Origin: JAJZQZ01 sp963790415
GTDB lineage: Bacteria; Actinomycetota; Thermoleophilia; RBG-16-64-13
Assembly: GCA_963790415.1 (NCBI GenBank)
Contig: CAWBOK010000010.1
Location: forward strand, 1 to 47,909
DNA: 47,909 nucleotides
Reading direction: 5' to 3'
This document shows, piece by piece, positions 1 to 8,288 of this stretch (positions are counted from its first letter, which is position 1; each line of letters starts with the position of its first letter). A program made the position numbers and the translations under genes. The notes beneath the pieces are model-generated. The model was not told where the DNA came from, did not search any database, and was given only the letters and a program-made list of their open reading frames with translations.

Positions 1-2
1 AC

Positions 3-1091
3 GAGACGTTCATGTTGAAAGAGATCCACGAGCAACCAGATGCCCTCTCCGACACCCTGACCGAGCGGGTGGATCATCTGGGGCGCGTGCAGCTCGACGG
101 TCTGGGTCTGACCGATGACATGATCCGCGGGATCCGACAGGTGGTGATCGTGGCCTGCGGCACGTCATATCACGCCGGCCTGATAGGGAAGTGCGCCCTG
201 GAGCGGTGGGCGCGGGTGCCGGTGGATATCGACGTGGCCTCGGAGTTCCGCTATCGCGACCCGGTCATCGGCCCGGATACCCTCTGCGTGGCCATCAGCC
301 AATCGGGCGAGACGGCCGACACGCTTGCGGCCATGCGCCTGGCTCGGAACGCCGGAGCCCACGTGGTGGCCGTCACCAACATCGTCGGTTCTCAGGCCAC
401 CCGCGAGGCCGACGGCGTGCTCTTCACCCGAGCGGGGTTGGAGATCGGGGTGGCGGCGACCAAGACCTTCCTCGCGCAGGTCCTGGCGATGCTCCTGCTG
501 TCGCTCCACTTCGCCGACGTGCGGGGTACGCTGGACCGGAGTGAGGTGGGCCGGCTGACTCAGGAGCTGCGCCGGGTCCCCACCCAGCTGAACTCGTACT
601 TGGAGAGCGGACCATTGGCCGTCATCGAGCGGGCCGCCAACGCGTATCGGGCGAACCGCTTCTTTCTCTACCTGGGCCGGAACGTGGGCCTGCCGGTGTG
701 TCTCGAGGGCGCTCTCAAGCTGAAGGAGATCTCGTACATCCCCACGGAGTCCTACGCGGCCGGCGAGATGAAGCACGGCCCGATAGCCCTGCTCGACGAG
801 GGGTCGCCGGTGGTGGTCGTGGCTACCGACAGTCACGTGTACGAGAAGGTGATCTCGAACCTGCAGGAAGTCAAAGCCCGCGGGGCCGCGGTGATCGCGG
901 TGGCCACCGAAGGCAACCGGGACATCGCGCAGATGGCCGACGAGGTGTTCTACGTGCCCCGCACCGATGACATGCTCTCTCCCCTGCTCTCCGTCGTTCC
1001 CCTGCAGCTGTTCGCATACTGCGTCGCTCGGGCCAACGGGGAGACGGTGGATCAGCCCCGGAACCTCGCCAAGACCGTGACCGTGGAGTAG
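3..1091 (+). CDS. glmS: Glutamine--fructose-6-phosphate aminotransferase (isomerizing), C-terminal part
   Basis: This is the 3' part of GlmS, which makes glucosamine-6-phosphate from fructose-6-phosphate and glutamine at the entry to peptidoglycan precursor synthesis. The frame is open from base 3, and the sequence before the first Met (E-T-F) already fits the family, so the start lies upstream of the window. About 363 residues remain of a usual ~600; the N-terminal glutaminase domain is missing only because of the window edge. Two SIS sugar-isomerase domains are visible: the first with CGTSYHAG and SQSGETADT, the second with EGALKLKEISY and EMKHGPIAL. The C-terminus DQPRNLAKTVTVE is the family signature. 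The next gene starts 4 bp after the stop, so they are probably co-transcribed. Confidence 0.97.
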   Translation, partial: ETFMLKEIHEQPDALSDTLTERVDHLGRVQLDGLGLTDDMIRGIRQVVIVACGTSYHAGLIGKCALERWARVPVDIDVASEFRYRDPVIGPDTLCVAISQSGETADTLAAMRLARNAGAHVVAVTNIVGSQATREADGVLFTRAGLEIGVAATKTFLAQVLAMLLLSLHFADVRGTLDRSEVGRLTQELRRVPTQLNSYLESGPLAVIERAANAYRANRFFLYLGRNVGLPVCLEGALKLKEISYIPTESYAAGEMKHGPIALLDEGSPVVVVATDSHVYEKVISNLQEVKARGAAVIAVATEGNRDIAQMADEVFYVPRTDDMLSPLLSVVPLQLFAYCVARANGETVDQPRNLAKTVTVE

Positions 1092-1095
1092 GCGC

Positions 1096-3081
1096 ATGAC
1101 CGGGGGGCAGATGCGCGCGGGTACCGATCTGGTCGAGCTCCCCCGCCTCCGTGCCGCGCTCGCACGGCGGCCGAACCTGGTCGAGCGGGTGCTGACCCCG
1201 GCGGAGCTGGTCTATTGTCGCGGAAAAGCGGATCCGGTGCCCTCCATCGCCGCTCGGATCGCGGCGAAGGAGGCGGTGGGGAAGCTCTTGGGGACGGGCA
1301 TCCTCTCCTGGCAGGAGATCGAGGTGGTGTCGGGAGGTCCGCCGCGCGTGCTGCTGCGCGGGTCCACGGCTACGTGGGCGGCGGGTCTGGGCATCGACCA
1401 TGTCGCACTCTCCCTGTCGCATACCAGCGGGTCGGCCGTTGCCACGGCGGTGGCGGAGGCGCGATCCCCCATGCCGGCCAACCCCGTGTCCGCCGGCGCT
1501 CTGCCTGGCGCGCGGGCTTCGGCCCCCGGGCGCAGCCTCTTCTCTCATCTACCTGTGGAAGCCAGGCCTGTCGGTCTGCGGCCTGCCCAGGTGCGTGAAC
1601 TCGACCGGACGGCCATCGAGGACGTGGGCATCCCGGGGTCGGTGCTGATGGAGCGCGCGGCTCTCGGGGTGGCGGAGTTGGTGCTGCACAGGTATCCCGG
1701 GCGCCATACCCTGATCGTGTGTGGTCGGGGCAACAACGGCGGGGATGGGCTGGCGGCCGCCCGGCAGCTGCACCTGGCCGGCCATCCGGTGGCCTGCGTG
1801 GTGGCGGCTTCGTCGGCGGCTGAGCTCAGCCCCGACGCGGCCGTGAATCTGCGCGCGGCGCAGGGGGCGGGCGTCAACCTCCGTCTGGGCGGTGTGCCCG
1901 CGTATCTGTGGGACGAGACGGAAGTGGTGGTGGATTGCCTGCTTGGCACGGGAGCCACGGGCGAACTGAGGGAACCGGTGGCCGGGTGGGCCGCGCGGAT
2001 CGATCGGGCCTCCGCCCGGGGCGTGCCCGTGGTCGCGGTAGACGTTCCCACCGGTGTGGACGCCGCGACCGGCTCGATCGCCTCCGGAACCGCCGCCGCC
2101 ACCTGCACGATCACCTTCCACGCACCCAAGAGCGGGATCCTGTGTCCTCCCGGATCGGAGGCCGCCGGAGAGGTTCTGGTGTGGGACATCGGGTTGCCCG
2201 GGTTCCTGGAGCCCGAACCCGATATTCGGGTGGTAACCGCCGCCGATGTCGTCGTGCCGGGGCGACGTGTCGACGACCACAAATACCGGGCGGGCTTCGT
2301 GGCCGTGCTGGCCGGCTCGATCGAATACACCGGCGCGGCGCATCTGGCCTCGTGGGCCGCGGTGCGCAGCGGCGCCGGCTACGTGCGTCTGGTCACGCCT
2401 CCCGACGTGGCGGCCGCGCTGCGGGGTCGACTGACCGAGGTCGTGGTGCGGTCGGCGGATCCGGCGGAGTTCCTAGCGGCTATCGCCGACACGCGTGTCG
2501 GCGCCTTGGTGGTCGGTCCGGGGCTCGGTCGCCGGGCGGACACCATGGCCGGGGTGAGGGCCGCTCTCGCGGGCACCTCGGTGCCCGCCGTGCTCGACGC
2601 CGACGGCCTGCTGGCCTTTGCCGGAGCGGCCGGCGAGCTTCGCGGCCGCCCGGGGCTCGTGTTGACTCCCCATGCCGGGGAACTGGCGGTACTTCTGGGC
2701 GTTCCGGTAGAGGAGGTCACCTGCGCGGCGTTGCCGGCCGCCCGCCGGGCGGCGGAGGTCACCGGTCAAGTGGTAGTCTTGAAAGGCTCGTCGACCGTGA
2801 TCGCCGAACCGGGGGGCGATACGTGGGTGGTCACGCAGGGGCCTCCACAGTTGGCGTCGGCAGGCACGGGCGACGTGTTGAGTGGTTGCCTGGGGGCGTT
2901 GCTCGCGAAAGGCCTGGCTCCCGCTGAGGCGGCCAGGGCGGGCGTGTGGGTGCACGCCGAGGCCGGGCGCTGGGGCGCGGCGGCGTTCCCTGGGGGCCTG
3001 GCGGCCGAAGATCTGATAGCGCTTATCCCCCGCGTCCTCGCGGGGCACATAAACGAGAGGAGACCGGGGTGGACCAACTGA
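1096..3081 (+). CDS. Fusion: holo-ACP synthase (AcpS) + NAD(P)HX epimerase/dehydratase (NnrE-NnrD)
   Basis: One uninterrupted 661-residue frame carries three activities. Residues 1–125 are a complete AcpS (GTDLVEL near the start, AAKEAVGKLLG, LSLSHT), which loads 4'-phosphopantetheine onto acyl carrier protein. After a ~40-residue Pro/Ala-rich linker comes a YjeF_N/NnrE epimerase domain (GRGNNGGDGLAAARQL, DVPTGVDAATG), then an NnrD ADP/ATP-dependent NAD(P)HX dehydratase domain (VVGPGLGR, LTPHAGEL, ASAGTGDVLSG with the catalytic Asp). The two Nnr domains repair hydrated NAD(P)H. acpS and nnr are commonly adjacent in bacteria; a fusion is less usual. The start could be ATG 1096 or ATG 1111, the latter fitting AcpS length better. 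An in-frame ATG at 1471 has a GGAGG-like site about 10 bp upstream and might give a separate Nnr protein. Confidence 0.93.
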   Translation: MTGGQMRAGTDLVELPRLRAALARRPNLVERVLTPAELVYCRGKADPVPSIAARIAAKEAVGKLLGTGILSWQEIEVVSGGPPRVLLRGSTATWAAGLGIDHVALSLSHTSGSAVATAVAEARSPMPANPVSAGALPGARASAPGRSLFSHLPVEARPVGLRPAQVRELDRTAIEDVGIPGSVLMERAALGVAELVLHRYPGRHTLIVCGRGNNGGDGLAAARQLHLAGHPVACVVAASSAAELSPDAAVNLRAAQGAGVNLRLGGVPAYLWDETEVVVDCLLGTGATGELREPVAGWAARIDRASARGVPVVAVDVPTGVDAATGSIASGTAAATCTITFHAPKSGILCPPGSEAAGEVLVWDIGLPGFLEPEPDIRVVTAADVVVPGRRVDDHKYRAGFVAVLAGSIEYTGAAHLASWAAVRSGAGYVRLVTPPDVAAALRGRLTEVVVRSADPAEFLAAIADTRVGALVVGPGLGRRADTMAGVRAALAGTSVPAVLDADGLLAFAGAAGELRGRPGLVLTPHAGELAVLLGVPVEEVTCAALPAARRAAEVTGQVVVLKGSSTVIAEPGGDTWVVTQGPPQLASAGTGDVLSGCLGALLAKGLAPAEAARAGVWVHAEAGRWGAAAFPGGLAAEDLIALIPRVLAGHINERRPGWTN

Positions 3082-3533
3082 CAGCCAGGGATATCATGCA
3101 GGCCGAGGTAGTGACCATCGGGCCGGATGCCACCGTGCGGGAATTGGCCGATCTGCTGTCCACGAGCAAGATCAGTGGCGTTCCCGTGATCGACGCCGAC
3201 GGGGCGCTGGTGGGAGTGGTCACCGAGGGCGACATCATCCTGCAGGATGCCGGCCTCCACTTTCCCCATTACATCCAATTCCTGGACAGCACCATCTACT
3301 TGGAGAGCATGAAGAAGTTCGAGGAGCGGTTCCGGCGGACCTTCGGCACTAGGGTGGCCGATGTCATGAGTTCGGAGGTCGTGAGCGTCGCGCCGGATGC
3401 ATCGATATACGACGTCGCCACCCTGATGGCCGACAGCGACGTCAATCGCGTGCCGGTGCTCGAAGAGGGGCGGTTGGTGGGGATCATCACGCGCGGCGAC
3501 GTGGTGAAGGCCATAGCGTCCGCACAGGCGTGA
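3069..3533 (+). CDS. CBS-domain pair protein
   Basis: A 154-residue protein made of two CBS domains (about residues 8–65 and 98–152) joined by a ~35-residue aromatic, charged insert (LHFPHYIQFL onward). CBS pairs bind adenine nucleotides and usually act as energy-state sensors; no catalytic domain is attached, so the partner is unknown. I chose GTG 3069 because the GAGAGGAG ribosome-binding site lies directly upstream and the first CBS motif (LTARDIMQAEVVTIGPDAT) follows at once; it overlaps the end of the AcpS–Nnr gene by 13 bp. The frame is open further upstream, but that part is only a shadow of the Nnr gene. It sits between nnr and alr, probably in one operon. Confidence 0.9.
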   Translation: MDQLTARDIMQAEVVTIGPDATVRELADLLSTSKISGVPVIDADGALVGVVTEGDIILQDAGLHFPHYIQFLDSTIYLESMKKFEERFRRTFGTRVADVMSSEVVSVAPDASIYDVATLMADSDVNRVPVLEEGRLVGIITRGDVVKAIASAQA

Positions 3534-3559
3534 CCCGGCAGGCGTGACCCGGCAGGGGT
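3526..3559 (+). repeat. 14-bp tandem repeat across the CBS gene stop codon
   Basis: The unit AGGCGTGACCCGGC occurs at 3526–3539 and again at 3540–3553, followed by a partial third copy (AGGGGTGACA). The first copy contains the TGA stop of the CBS gene, so each repeat carries another copy of the gene end. It fills the gap before alr and looks like a slippage duplication. Confidence 0.85.
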
Positions 3560-3566
3560 GACATAG

Positions 3567-4706
3567 GTGTACCGAGCTCGTGCGACGATAGACTTGGCGG
3601 CAGTGCGTCACAATGTGGCGCTGCTCTGCTCCCGGTTGGCCGGTGCGGCCAAGCTGATCGCGGTCGTCAAGGCCGATGGGTACGGGCACGGGGCCGTGCA
3701 GGTGGCCCGCGCCGCTCTCGAGGCCGGCGCCGGGGGCCTGGCCGTCACCACCACAGAGGAGGCCTGGGAACTCCGAGACGCCGGTCTGGGTCGGGGCGCG
3801 CTCATCATGGGGCCGGTGCTCGACGATCAGTTGGAGGAGGCGGTCGCGAGCGGCGCCGAGTGCGCGGTGTGGTCTACCAGGTTCGTGCCCTCGGTCTCGG
3901 AAGCGGCGCGTCGCTTGGAGCGCCGGGTGCGGCTGCACGTCAAGGTCGACACCGGGATGCATCGGCTGGGCGTGGAACCGGACGCACTACCGGGTCTGCT
4001 CGAGACCATCGCGGCCGACCCCTGGCTGGAGCCGGCGGCAGTGATGACTCACTTTGCCACCGCCGACGACGACCCCGAGTTCCTCGCCGCCCAACTCACT
4101 CTCTTCGCGGAGACCACGGCCCCGCTGCGTGCGCGCTTCCCCGGCCTGGTGCTGCACGCAGCCAACTCGGCGGCCACGTTGCGCGATCAGGCGACCCACT
4201 TCGATGCCGTACGTTGCGGCCTGGCGATGTACGGCATGTCGCCGTTCCAGCGAGACCCCGATATCGACGGCCTGGCGCCGGCTCTGACGCTCACCAGCTA
4301 CGTCGCCGCCCTGCGGGATATCGAGGAGGGTCAAGGCGTGAGCTACTCCTGGACCCGCCCCTCGGGGTGGCGGGCGTGCCGCCCCACCCGGGTGGCTCTG
4401 GTGCCGATCGGCTACGGCGACGGATTCTTCCGCCTGCTGTCGAACGAGGGCGACGTGCTGATAGGAGGAAAGCGGTATCCTCGCGTGGGGAACGTGTGCA
4501 TGGATCAGTTCCTGGTCGAGGTGGGGCGCGACGCCCAGGTGGCGTTCGGCGAGCGGGTGGTGCTCCTCGGTCGCCAGGGAGACGAACGCATCACGGCGGA
4601 GGAACTCGCGCGGATCGTCGGCACCATCAACTACGAAGTGACCTGTTCCCTCACGGCCCGCGTGAAGCGCGAGTACGTGGGGGTGCTACCACAACCGGGA
4701 GAATAG
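3567..4706 (+). CDS. alr: Alanine racemase
   Basis: A 379-residue PLP-dependent racemase that interconverts L- and D-alanine for peptidoglycan. The PLP lysine is in the N-terminal signature AVVKADGYGHGA (Lys35), and the second catalytic base is the Tyr in GVSYSWT of the C-terminal domain. Both the N-terminal TIM-barrel and the C-terminal beta domain (VGNVCMDQFLVEVG) are present, and the length is normal. The start is GTG 3567, giving VYRARATIDLAAV, the usual beginning of the family. It lies in the glmS–acpS/nnr–CBS–alr cluster, which fits a cell-wall precursor role. Confidence 0.97.
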   Translation: MYRARATIDLAAVRHNVALLCSRLAGAAKLIAVVKADGYGHGAVQVARAALEAGAGGLAVTTTEEAWELRDAGLGRGALIMGPVLDDQLEEAVASGAECAVWSTRFVPSVSEAARRLERRVRLHVKVDTGMHRLGVEPDALPGLLETIAADPWLEPAAVMTHFATADDDPEFLAAQLTLFAETTAPLRARFPGLVLHAANSAATLRDQATHFDAVRCGLAMYGMSPFQRDPDIDGLAPALTLTSYVAALRDIEEGQGVSYSWTRPSGWRACRPTRVALVPIGYGDGFFRLLSNEGDVLIGGKRYPRVGNVCMDQFLVEVGRDAQVAFGERVVLLGRQGDERITAEELARIVGTINYEVTCSLTARVKREYVGVLPQPGE

Positions 4707-4712
4707 GACATC

Positions 4713-5007
4713 ATGGCCAAGAAAGAACAACGGCGGGCGGCGCGTCAGCCCCAGCGACAGTCGCGTGCCCGCAGCGCGGGGCCGGCTAAGCCCAGCCTCA
4801 AACGCGCCCTTATACAGGGGGCTATCCTGACGGCGGTCTACGTGGTCGTGATGTGGCTGTTCTTCCGTTCGTCGCTGCCCGGAATGGTGGGTGGGGCTCA
4901 TCTACGTCGTGATCTTCTTCGCCATGTACACGGGGTTCGTCTACTTCTGGGAGAACTTCCTCTATTCCCGGCGGATGCGTCGACAACAGCAGGGCGGCAA
5001 GAAGTAG
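4713..5007 (+). CDS. Small two-helix membrane protein of unknown function, split by an apparent frameshift
   Basis: I do not recognise the family. The N-terminal half, from ATG 4713, is a basic Arg/Gln-rich tail of ~30 residues followed by a hydrophobic helix (LIQGAILTAVYVVVMWLFF). The matching second half is in the next frame: GLIYVVIFFAMYTGFVYFW, then a basic tail ending in QQQGGKK and a TAG at 5005–5007. One extra base around 4878–4885 (CCCGG) must be skipped to join them, giving ~97 residues with two membrane helices and cytosolic basic ends. Left uncorrected, the first frame runs straight on into the downstream nucleotidyltransferase, which I consider artificial. It overlaps the beginning of that gene. 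Confidence 0.6.
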
Positions 5008-6446
5008 ACTCGTCGGTCGCCGCGCTGCTCGGAGCGCTTCGTGCCGTTCTTGGGGAACGGGGCGGAGCCGGCTGGCTGGTCGGGGGCACGGTCCGTGACC
5101 GGCAGATGGGCCGGACGAGCACCGACGTGGACGTGGTGGTCGACGGCGACCCCCGTGCCGTTGCGGCCGCCGTGGCGGCCCGCTCGGGCCTGCCGTGGTT
5201 CGCGCTCTCGCGGGAGTGGGGGGCCTATCGCGTGGTGGGTTCCCCCGGGCATCTCGACGTAGCGGCCATGCGCGGAGGCAGCCTGGCTGCCGACCTGGCC
5301 CTGCGCGATTTCACCGTGAACGCCATGGCGCTTCCGGTGGCGGGGGGAGTCCTCGTCGACCCGTTCGGGGGTCAGGGACACCTGGAGCAGGGGCGGCTGG
5401 TCGCGGTGGGCGGGCGGATCTTCGCCGACGACCCGCTGCGGTTGTTGCGGGCCGTCCGGCTGGCCCACACCCTTGATCTGACGCTCGACCCGGCACTACG
5501 GGACCTGGCTCGAGCCGAGGCGCATCACCTTCGGGAGACGGCGGCGGAGCGCGTGCTCTCGGAAGTGGTGTCCACGCTGGCCGCCGGGCGCTCGGCCGCC
5601 GCGGTCGGTCTGTGGGCGAACCTGGGTCTGCTCGAGGTCTTCCTTCCCGAGGTGACGGCTCTGCACGGGGTGGTCCAGAGCACGTTCCACCACCTCGACG
5701 CCTACGGTCACACGCTGGACGCGATGGAGCGACTCGACGAGCTCATCGCCGCCCCCGGCATGCACTTCGGACACTCTGAAGAACTGCTCGCCGCCCGGCT
5801 GGCTCGGCCGGTCGACGGCGTGATGCCGCGGCCTGTCGCCCTGCGCCTGGGCGCCCTGCTGCACGACGTAGCCAAGCCACAGACCAGGGCACTCGACGAC
5901 CGGGGTCGGGTCATGTTCTGGGGGCATACGGAACTGGGGGGGCCGATCGCCGAGGGCATCTGCGCGCGCCTGCGCTGCTCGACGTCCGCCACCTCCCTCG
6001 TGCGCCGGGTGGTCGAGCGGCACCTCGACCTGGGCTTTCTCCAGCACGAGGATCCCCTGACGCCTCGATCGGTGGTGCGCTATCTGTGGGATGCCGCTCC
6101 CTGGGAGCCGGAAGTGATCCTGGTTTCCGTCGCCGACCGCCTGGCCACCCGGGGACCCAGCACCGAGCCCCGGCACGTGGCCCGCCACCTTGCGGAGGCC
6201 GGCGCGTTGATGGAGTGCTGGCGGGGGCGGACACAGGACGGAGTGCCGAGGCCGCCGATCACGGGTCGAGACCTCATGGCGGAACTGGGCCTCGCCCCGG
6301 GACCCCTCCTGGGAGAGGTGCTCCGAGAAGTCGCGCTGGCCTGGGAATCGGGAGAGATTGCCGACCGTTCCGAGGCGCTCGCGACCGCGAGATCGAGCTT
6401 GGAGCGCCTGCGTGCCGCGGAAACGTCGGCCGAGGACGCGGGGTAG
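4884..6446 (+). CDS. CCA-adding tRNA nucleotidyltransferase / poly(A) polymerase family protein with HD domain
   Basis: This class II nucleotidyltransferase adds or repairs the tRNA 3' CCA, or could be a related polymerase. The nucleotidyltransferase core begins at about base 5010: GWLVGGTVRD, then the metal-binding STDVDVVV, then RDFTVNAMAL and DPLRLLRAVR. An HD phosphohydrolase-like domain follows (LGALLHDVAKPQ), as in many bacterial CCA enzymes. The start is uncertain. The frame is open back to 4713, but those residues belong to the small membrane protein; ATG 4884 and GTG 4887 are the only ATG/GTG/TTG codons in this frame between there and the conserved core. The next gene is 140 bp away with its own promoter, so this probably ends the operon. 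Confidence 0.85.
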   Translation: MVGGAHLRRDLLRHVHGVRLLLGELPLFPADASTTAGRQEVDSSVAALLGALRAVLGERGGAGWLVGGTVRDRQMGRTSTDVDVVVDGDPRAVAAAVAARSGLPWFALSREWGAYRVVGSPGHLDVAAMRGGSLAADLALRDFTVNAMALPVAGGVLVDPFGGQGHLEQGRLVAVGGRIFADDPLRLLRAVRLAHTLDLTLDPALRDLARAEAHHLRETAAERVLSEVVSTLAAGRSAAAVGLWANLGLLEVFLPEVTALHGVVQSTFHHLDAYGHTLDAMERLDELIAAPGMHFGHSEELLAARLARPVDGVMPRPVALRLGALLHDVAKPQTRALDDRGRVMFWGHTELGGPIAEGICARLRCSTSATSLVRRVVERHLDLGFLQHEDPLTPRSVVRYLWDAAPWEPEVILVSVADRLATRGPSTEPRHVARHLAEAGALMECWRGRTQDGVPRPPITGRDLMAELGLAPGPLLGEVLREVALAWESGEIADRSEALATARSSLERLRAAETSAEDAG

Positions 6447-6477
6447 GCCGGGGGCCGCCGTGCTCCCCGCTCGGGCG

Positions 6478-6585
6478 TGCTATCATAGTGCGCTCTCCCG
6501 TTCGGGCGGGTTCGTCCCGCGTCGCCTTGGAGTGCCAACCTGTACAGAGTAACCCGCCCCTCGGCGGTCGTTCCTAGGAGGACCC
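6478..6585 (+). promoter_or_regulatory. Promoter and structured leader of rpmE
   Basis: An extended -10 box TGCTATCAT lies at 6478–6486 with no convincing -35, placing the transcript start near 6493. The leader of about 93 nt can fold in two exclusive ways: a local hairpin GCGGG-TTCGT-CCCGC (6506–6520), or a perfect 9-bp pairing of GGGCGGGTT (6504–6512) with AACCCGCCC (6551–6559) that encloses a small TTGG-AGTG-CCAA hairpin (6527–6538). Leader RNAs for L31 genes are known in several phyla, so autoregulation by L31 is plausible, but this is inference. The ribosome-binding site is CTAGGAGGA just before the GTG start. Confidence 0.5.
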
Positions 6586-6795
6586 GTGAAGCCTGATATC
6601 CATCCCGAGTATGTCGAGAGCAAGGTCACGTGCTCGTGCGGTGAGACGTTCGTGACCCACTCCACCCTCGCCGAGATCAAGGTGGAGATCTGCTCCGTCT
6701 GCCATCCTTTCTACACGGGCAAGCAGCGGTTGGTCGATGTCGGTGGGCGTGTGGAGCGGTTCAACAAGAAGTTCGGGCGAGCCACCACGAAGTAG
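6586..6795 (+). CDS. rpmE: 50S ribosomal protein L31
   Basis: A 69-residue L31 of the large ribosomal subunit, starting at GTG 6586 behind a strong AGGAGG site. It begins with MKPDIHPEYVE and keeps the zinc-binding cysteines of the C+ form: two in CSCGE and two in CSVCHPFYTG. That makes it the zinc-containing rather than the zinc-free paralogue. It has its own promoter and leader, and lies upstream of prfA as in mycobacteria, though here thyX, tdk and a DUF1385 gene are in between. Confidence 0.98.
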   Translation: MKPDIHPEYVESKVTCSCGETFVTHSTLAEIKVEICSVCHPFYTGKQRLVDVGGRVERFNKKFGRATTK

Positions 6796-6879
6796 GGGTC
6801 AGGCAGAGGCTCCGCGCCGCAGGGCCTTCGGGCCCCTTCTCGCACGGCGCCGAGCAAGGCCCCTACGTCACCAGTCGCC

Positions 6880-7653
6880 GTGCCCGCCTCCCTCAAGGTC
6901 ACGCTCCTGCAGCACACCCCCACGCCCGACCGGACGGTGGCGGCCGCCGGACGCCTGTGCTATGCGCCCGTGAGCGCAGCCGGCCTGGCCGAGGAGATGA
7001 CGGCCGACGACGTGGAGCGCATGGTGCGCGTCCTGGTGCGCTCCGGCCATCACAGCGCCCTGGAGCACGCCTCGTTCACCTTCGCCGTCGATGGCATCAG
7101 CCGTGCCTGTTCACATCAACTGGTGCGGCACCGTCTGGCCTCCTACAACCAGCAGTCGCAGCGCTACGTGCGCTTCGGCGGGGGAGACGACTTCATCATC
7201 CCGCCCAAGATCGATGAGGTGCCGGAGGCCCGCGAGGTGTTCGTGCGCGCGATGGAGCAGGCCCGCGAGGCCTACGAACGTCTGGTCGAGATCGGGATGG
7301 CCCAAGGGCATGGGAAGGAGACCGTGCAGGAAGATGCTCGGTTCGTGCTCCCCAACGCGGCCGAGACGAAGATCGTGGTCACCATGAACGCCCGCGAGTT
7401 GCGGCACTTCTTCCGCGTGCGCTGTTGTCGGCGGGCCCAGTGGGAGATCAATCGGCTGGCGTGGGCGATGCGGTACCTGGCCGTCGGCAGAGCTCCGGCG
7501 CTGTTCGAGGGCACCGGTCCGGGGTGCGTCACCGACGAGTGCCCTGAAGGTACGATGACCTGCGGGCGTGAGTACTCCGGCGAGGAGATCGCCGCCATGG
7601 ATCTCCGGTCGGTCGCGGTGGTCGGCGTCTTCTCCGGCTCCCATCCCGGTTAG
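6880..7653 (+). CDS. thyX: FAD-dependent thymidylate synthase
   Basis: ThyX makes dTMP from dUMP using methylene-tetrahydrofolate, FAD and NADPH. The defining RHR-x7-S motif is present in full (RHRLASYNQQSQRY), preceded by EHASFTFAVDGISRACSHQLV, and the C-terminal part has the usual NARELRHFFRVRCCRRAQWEI. The length of 257 residues is slightly above the usual 220–250. The start is probably GTG 6880, though the region before VTLLQHTP is poorly conserved. It lies 84 bp after rpmE and 14 bp before tdk, so thymidylate synthesis and thymidine salvage appear to be linked here. Confidence 0.95.
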   Translation: MPASLKVTLLQHTPTPDRTVAAAGRLCYAPVSAAGLAEEMTADDVERMVRVLVRSGHHSALEHASFTFAVDGISRACSHQLVRHRLASYNQQSQRYVRFGGGDDFIIPPKIDEVPEAREVFVRAMEQAREAYERLVEIGMAQGHGKETVQEDARFVLPNAAETKIVVTMNARELRHFFRVRCCRRAQWEINRLAWAMRYLAVGRAPALFEGTGPGCVTDECPEGTMTCGREYSGEEIAAMDLRSVAVVGVFSGSHPG

Positions 7654-7667
7654 GAGACTGGAGTCGC

Positions 7668-8288
7668 GTGATGCGTCGTGTCTCCCAGCGGGACGGCTGG
7701 GTTGAAGTCATCTGCGGAAGCATGTTCAGCGGCAAGAGCGAGGAACTCATGCGGCGACTGCGTCGTGCTGAGATCGCCGGGCAGGCCGTGCTCGTGGTGA
7801 AGCCCGCTCTGGATGTGCGCTACGAACTCGACCGGGTGAGTTCTCACGACGGGCGTTCCTGGAAGGCATACTCGGTCATGCGGGCCGACGAGGTCCTCGT
7901 CTTGCCAGGGATCGAGGAGGCCGACGTCATAGCCGTCGACGAAGCTCAGTTCTTGGACGACGACCTGCCCCCGGTTGTCCAGTTCCTGGCCGACCGGGGC
8001 AAGCGGGTGATCGTGGCCGGGCTCGACCAGGACTTTCGCGGGTTGCCGTTCGGCCCCATGGCGGCCGTGCTTGCCGTGGCGGAGTTCGTCGATAAGTTGC
8101 AGGCGATCTGTTCCGTGTGCGGCGCCCCGGCATCGCGCACCCAGCGATTGGTCGACGGCCGGCCCGCGTCGGAGCACGATCCGCTGATCAAGGTGGGCGC
8201 CCTGGAGTCGTATCAGGCTCGGTGCCGCCGGTGTCACGAGGTGCGACGGGTCGACAACCTGTCCATGTGGGAGGGCGAACGAGGATGA
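7668..8288 (+). CDS. tdk: Thymidine kinase
   Basis: A class II thymidine kinase of 206 residues that phosphorylates thymidine for dTTP salvage. The Walker A loop is GSMFSGKSEEL near residue 20, the Walker B is VIAVDEAQF, and the lasso/zinc domain has the cysteines of CSVCGAPAS and CRRCHEV. GTG 7668 and ATG 7671 are adjacent start candidates. The stop overlaps the ATG of the next gene (ATGA at 8285–8288), which suggests translational coupling. Confidence 0.96.
   Translation: MMRRVSQRDGWVEVICGSMFSGKSEELMRRLRRAEIAGQAVLVVKPALDVRYELDRVSSHDGRSWKAYSVMRADEVLVLPGIEEADVIAVDEAQFLDDDLPPVVQFLADRGKRVIVAGLDQDFRGLPFGPMAAVLAVAEFVDKLQAICSVCGAPASRTQRLVDGRPASEHDPLIKVGALESYQARCRRCHEVRRVDNLSMWEGERG

Noticed and set aside
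4713..6446. A single 577-residue membrane-anchored CCA enzyme
   Set aside because: The second helix and basic tail of the small protein are found intact in the +1 frame, so the fusion is best explained by one extra base near 4880.
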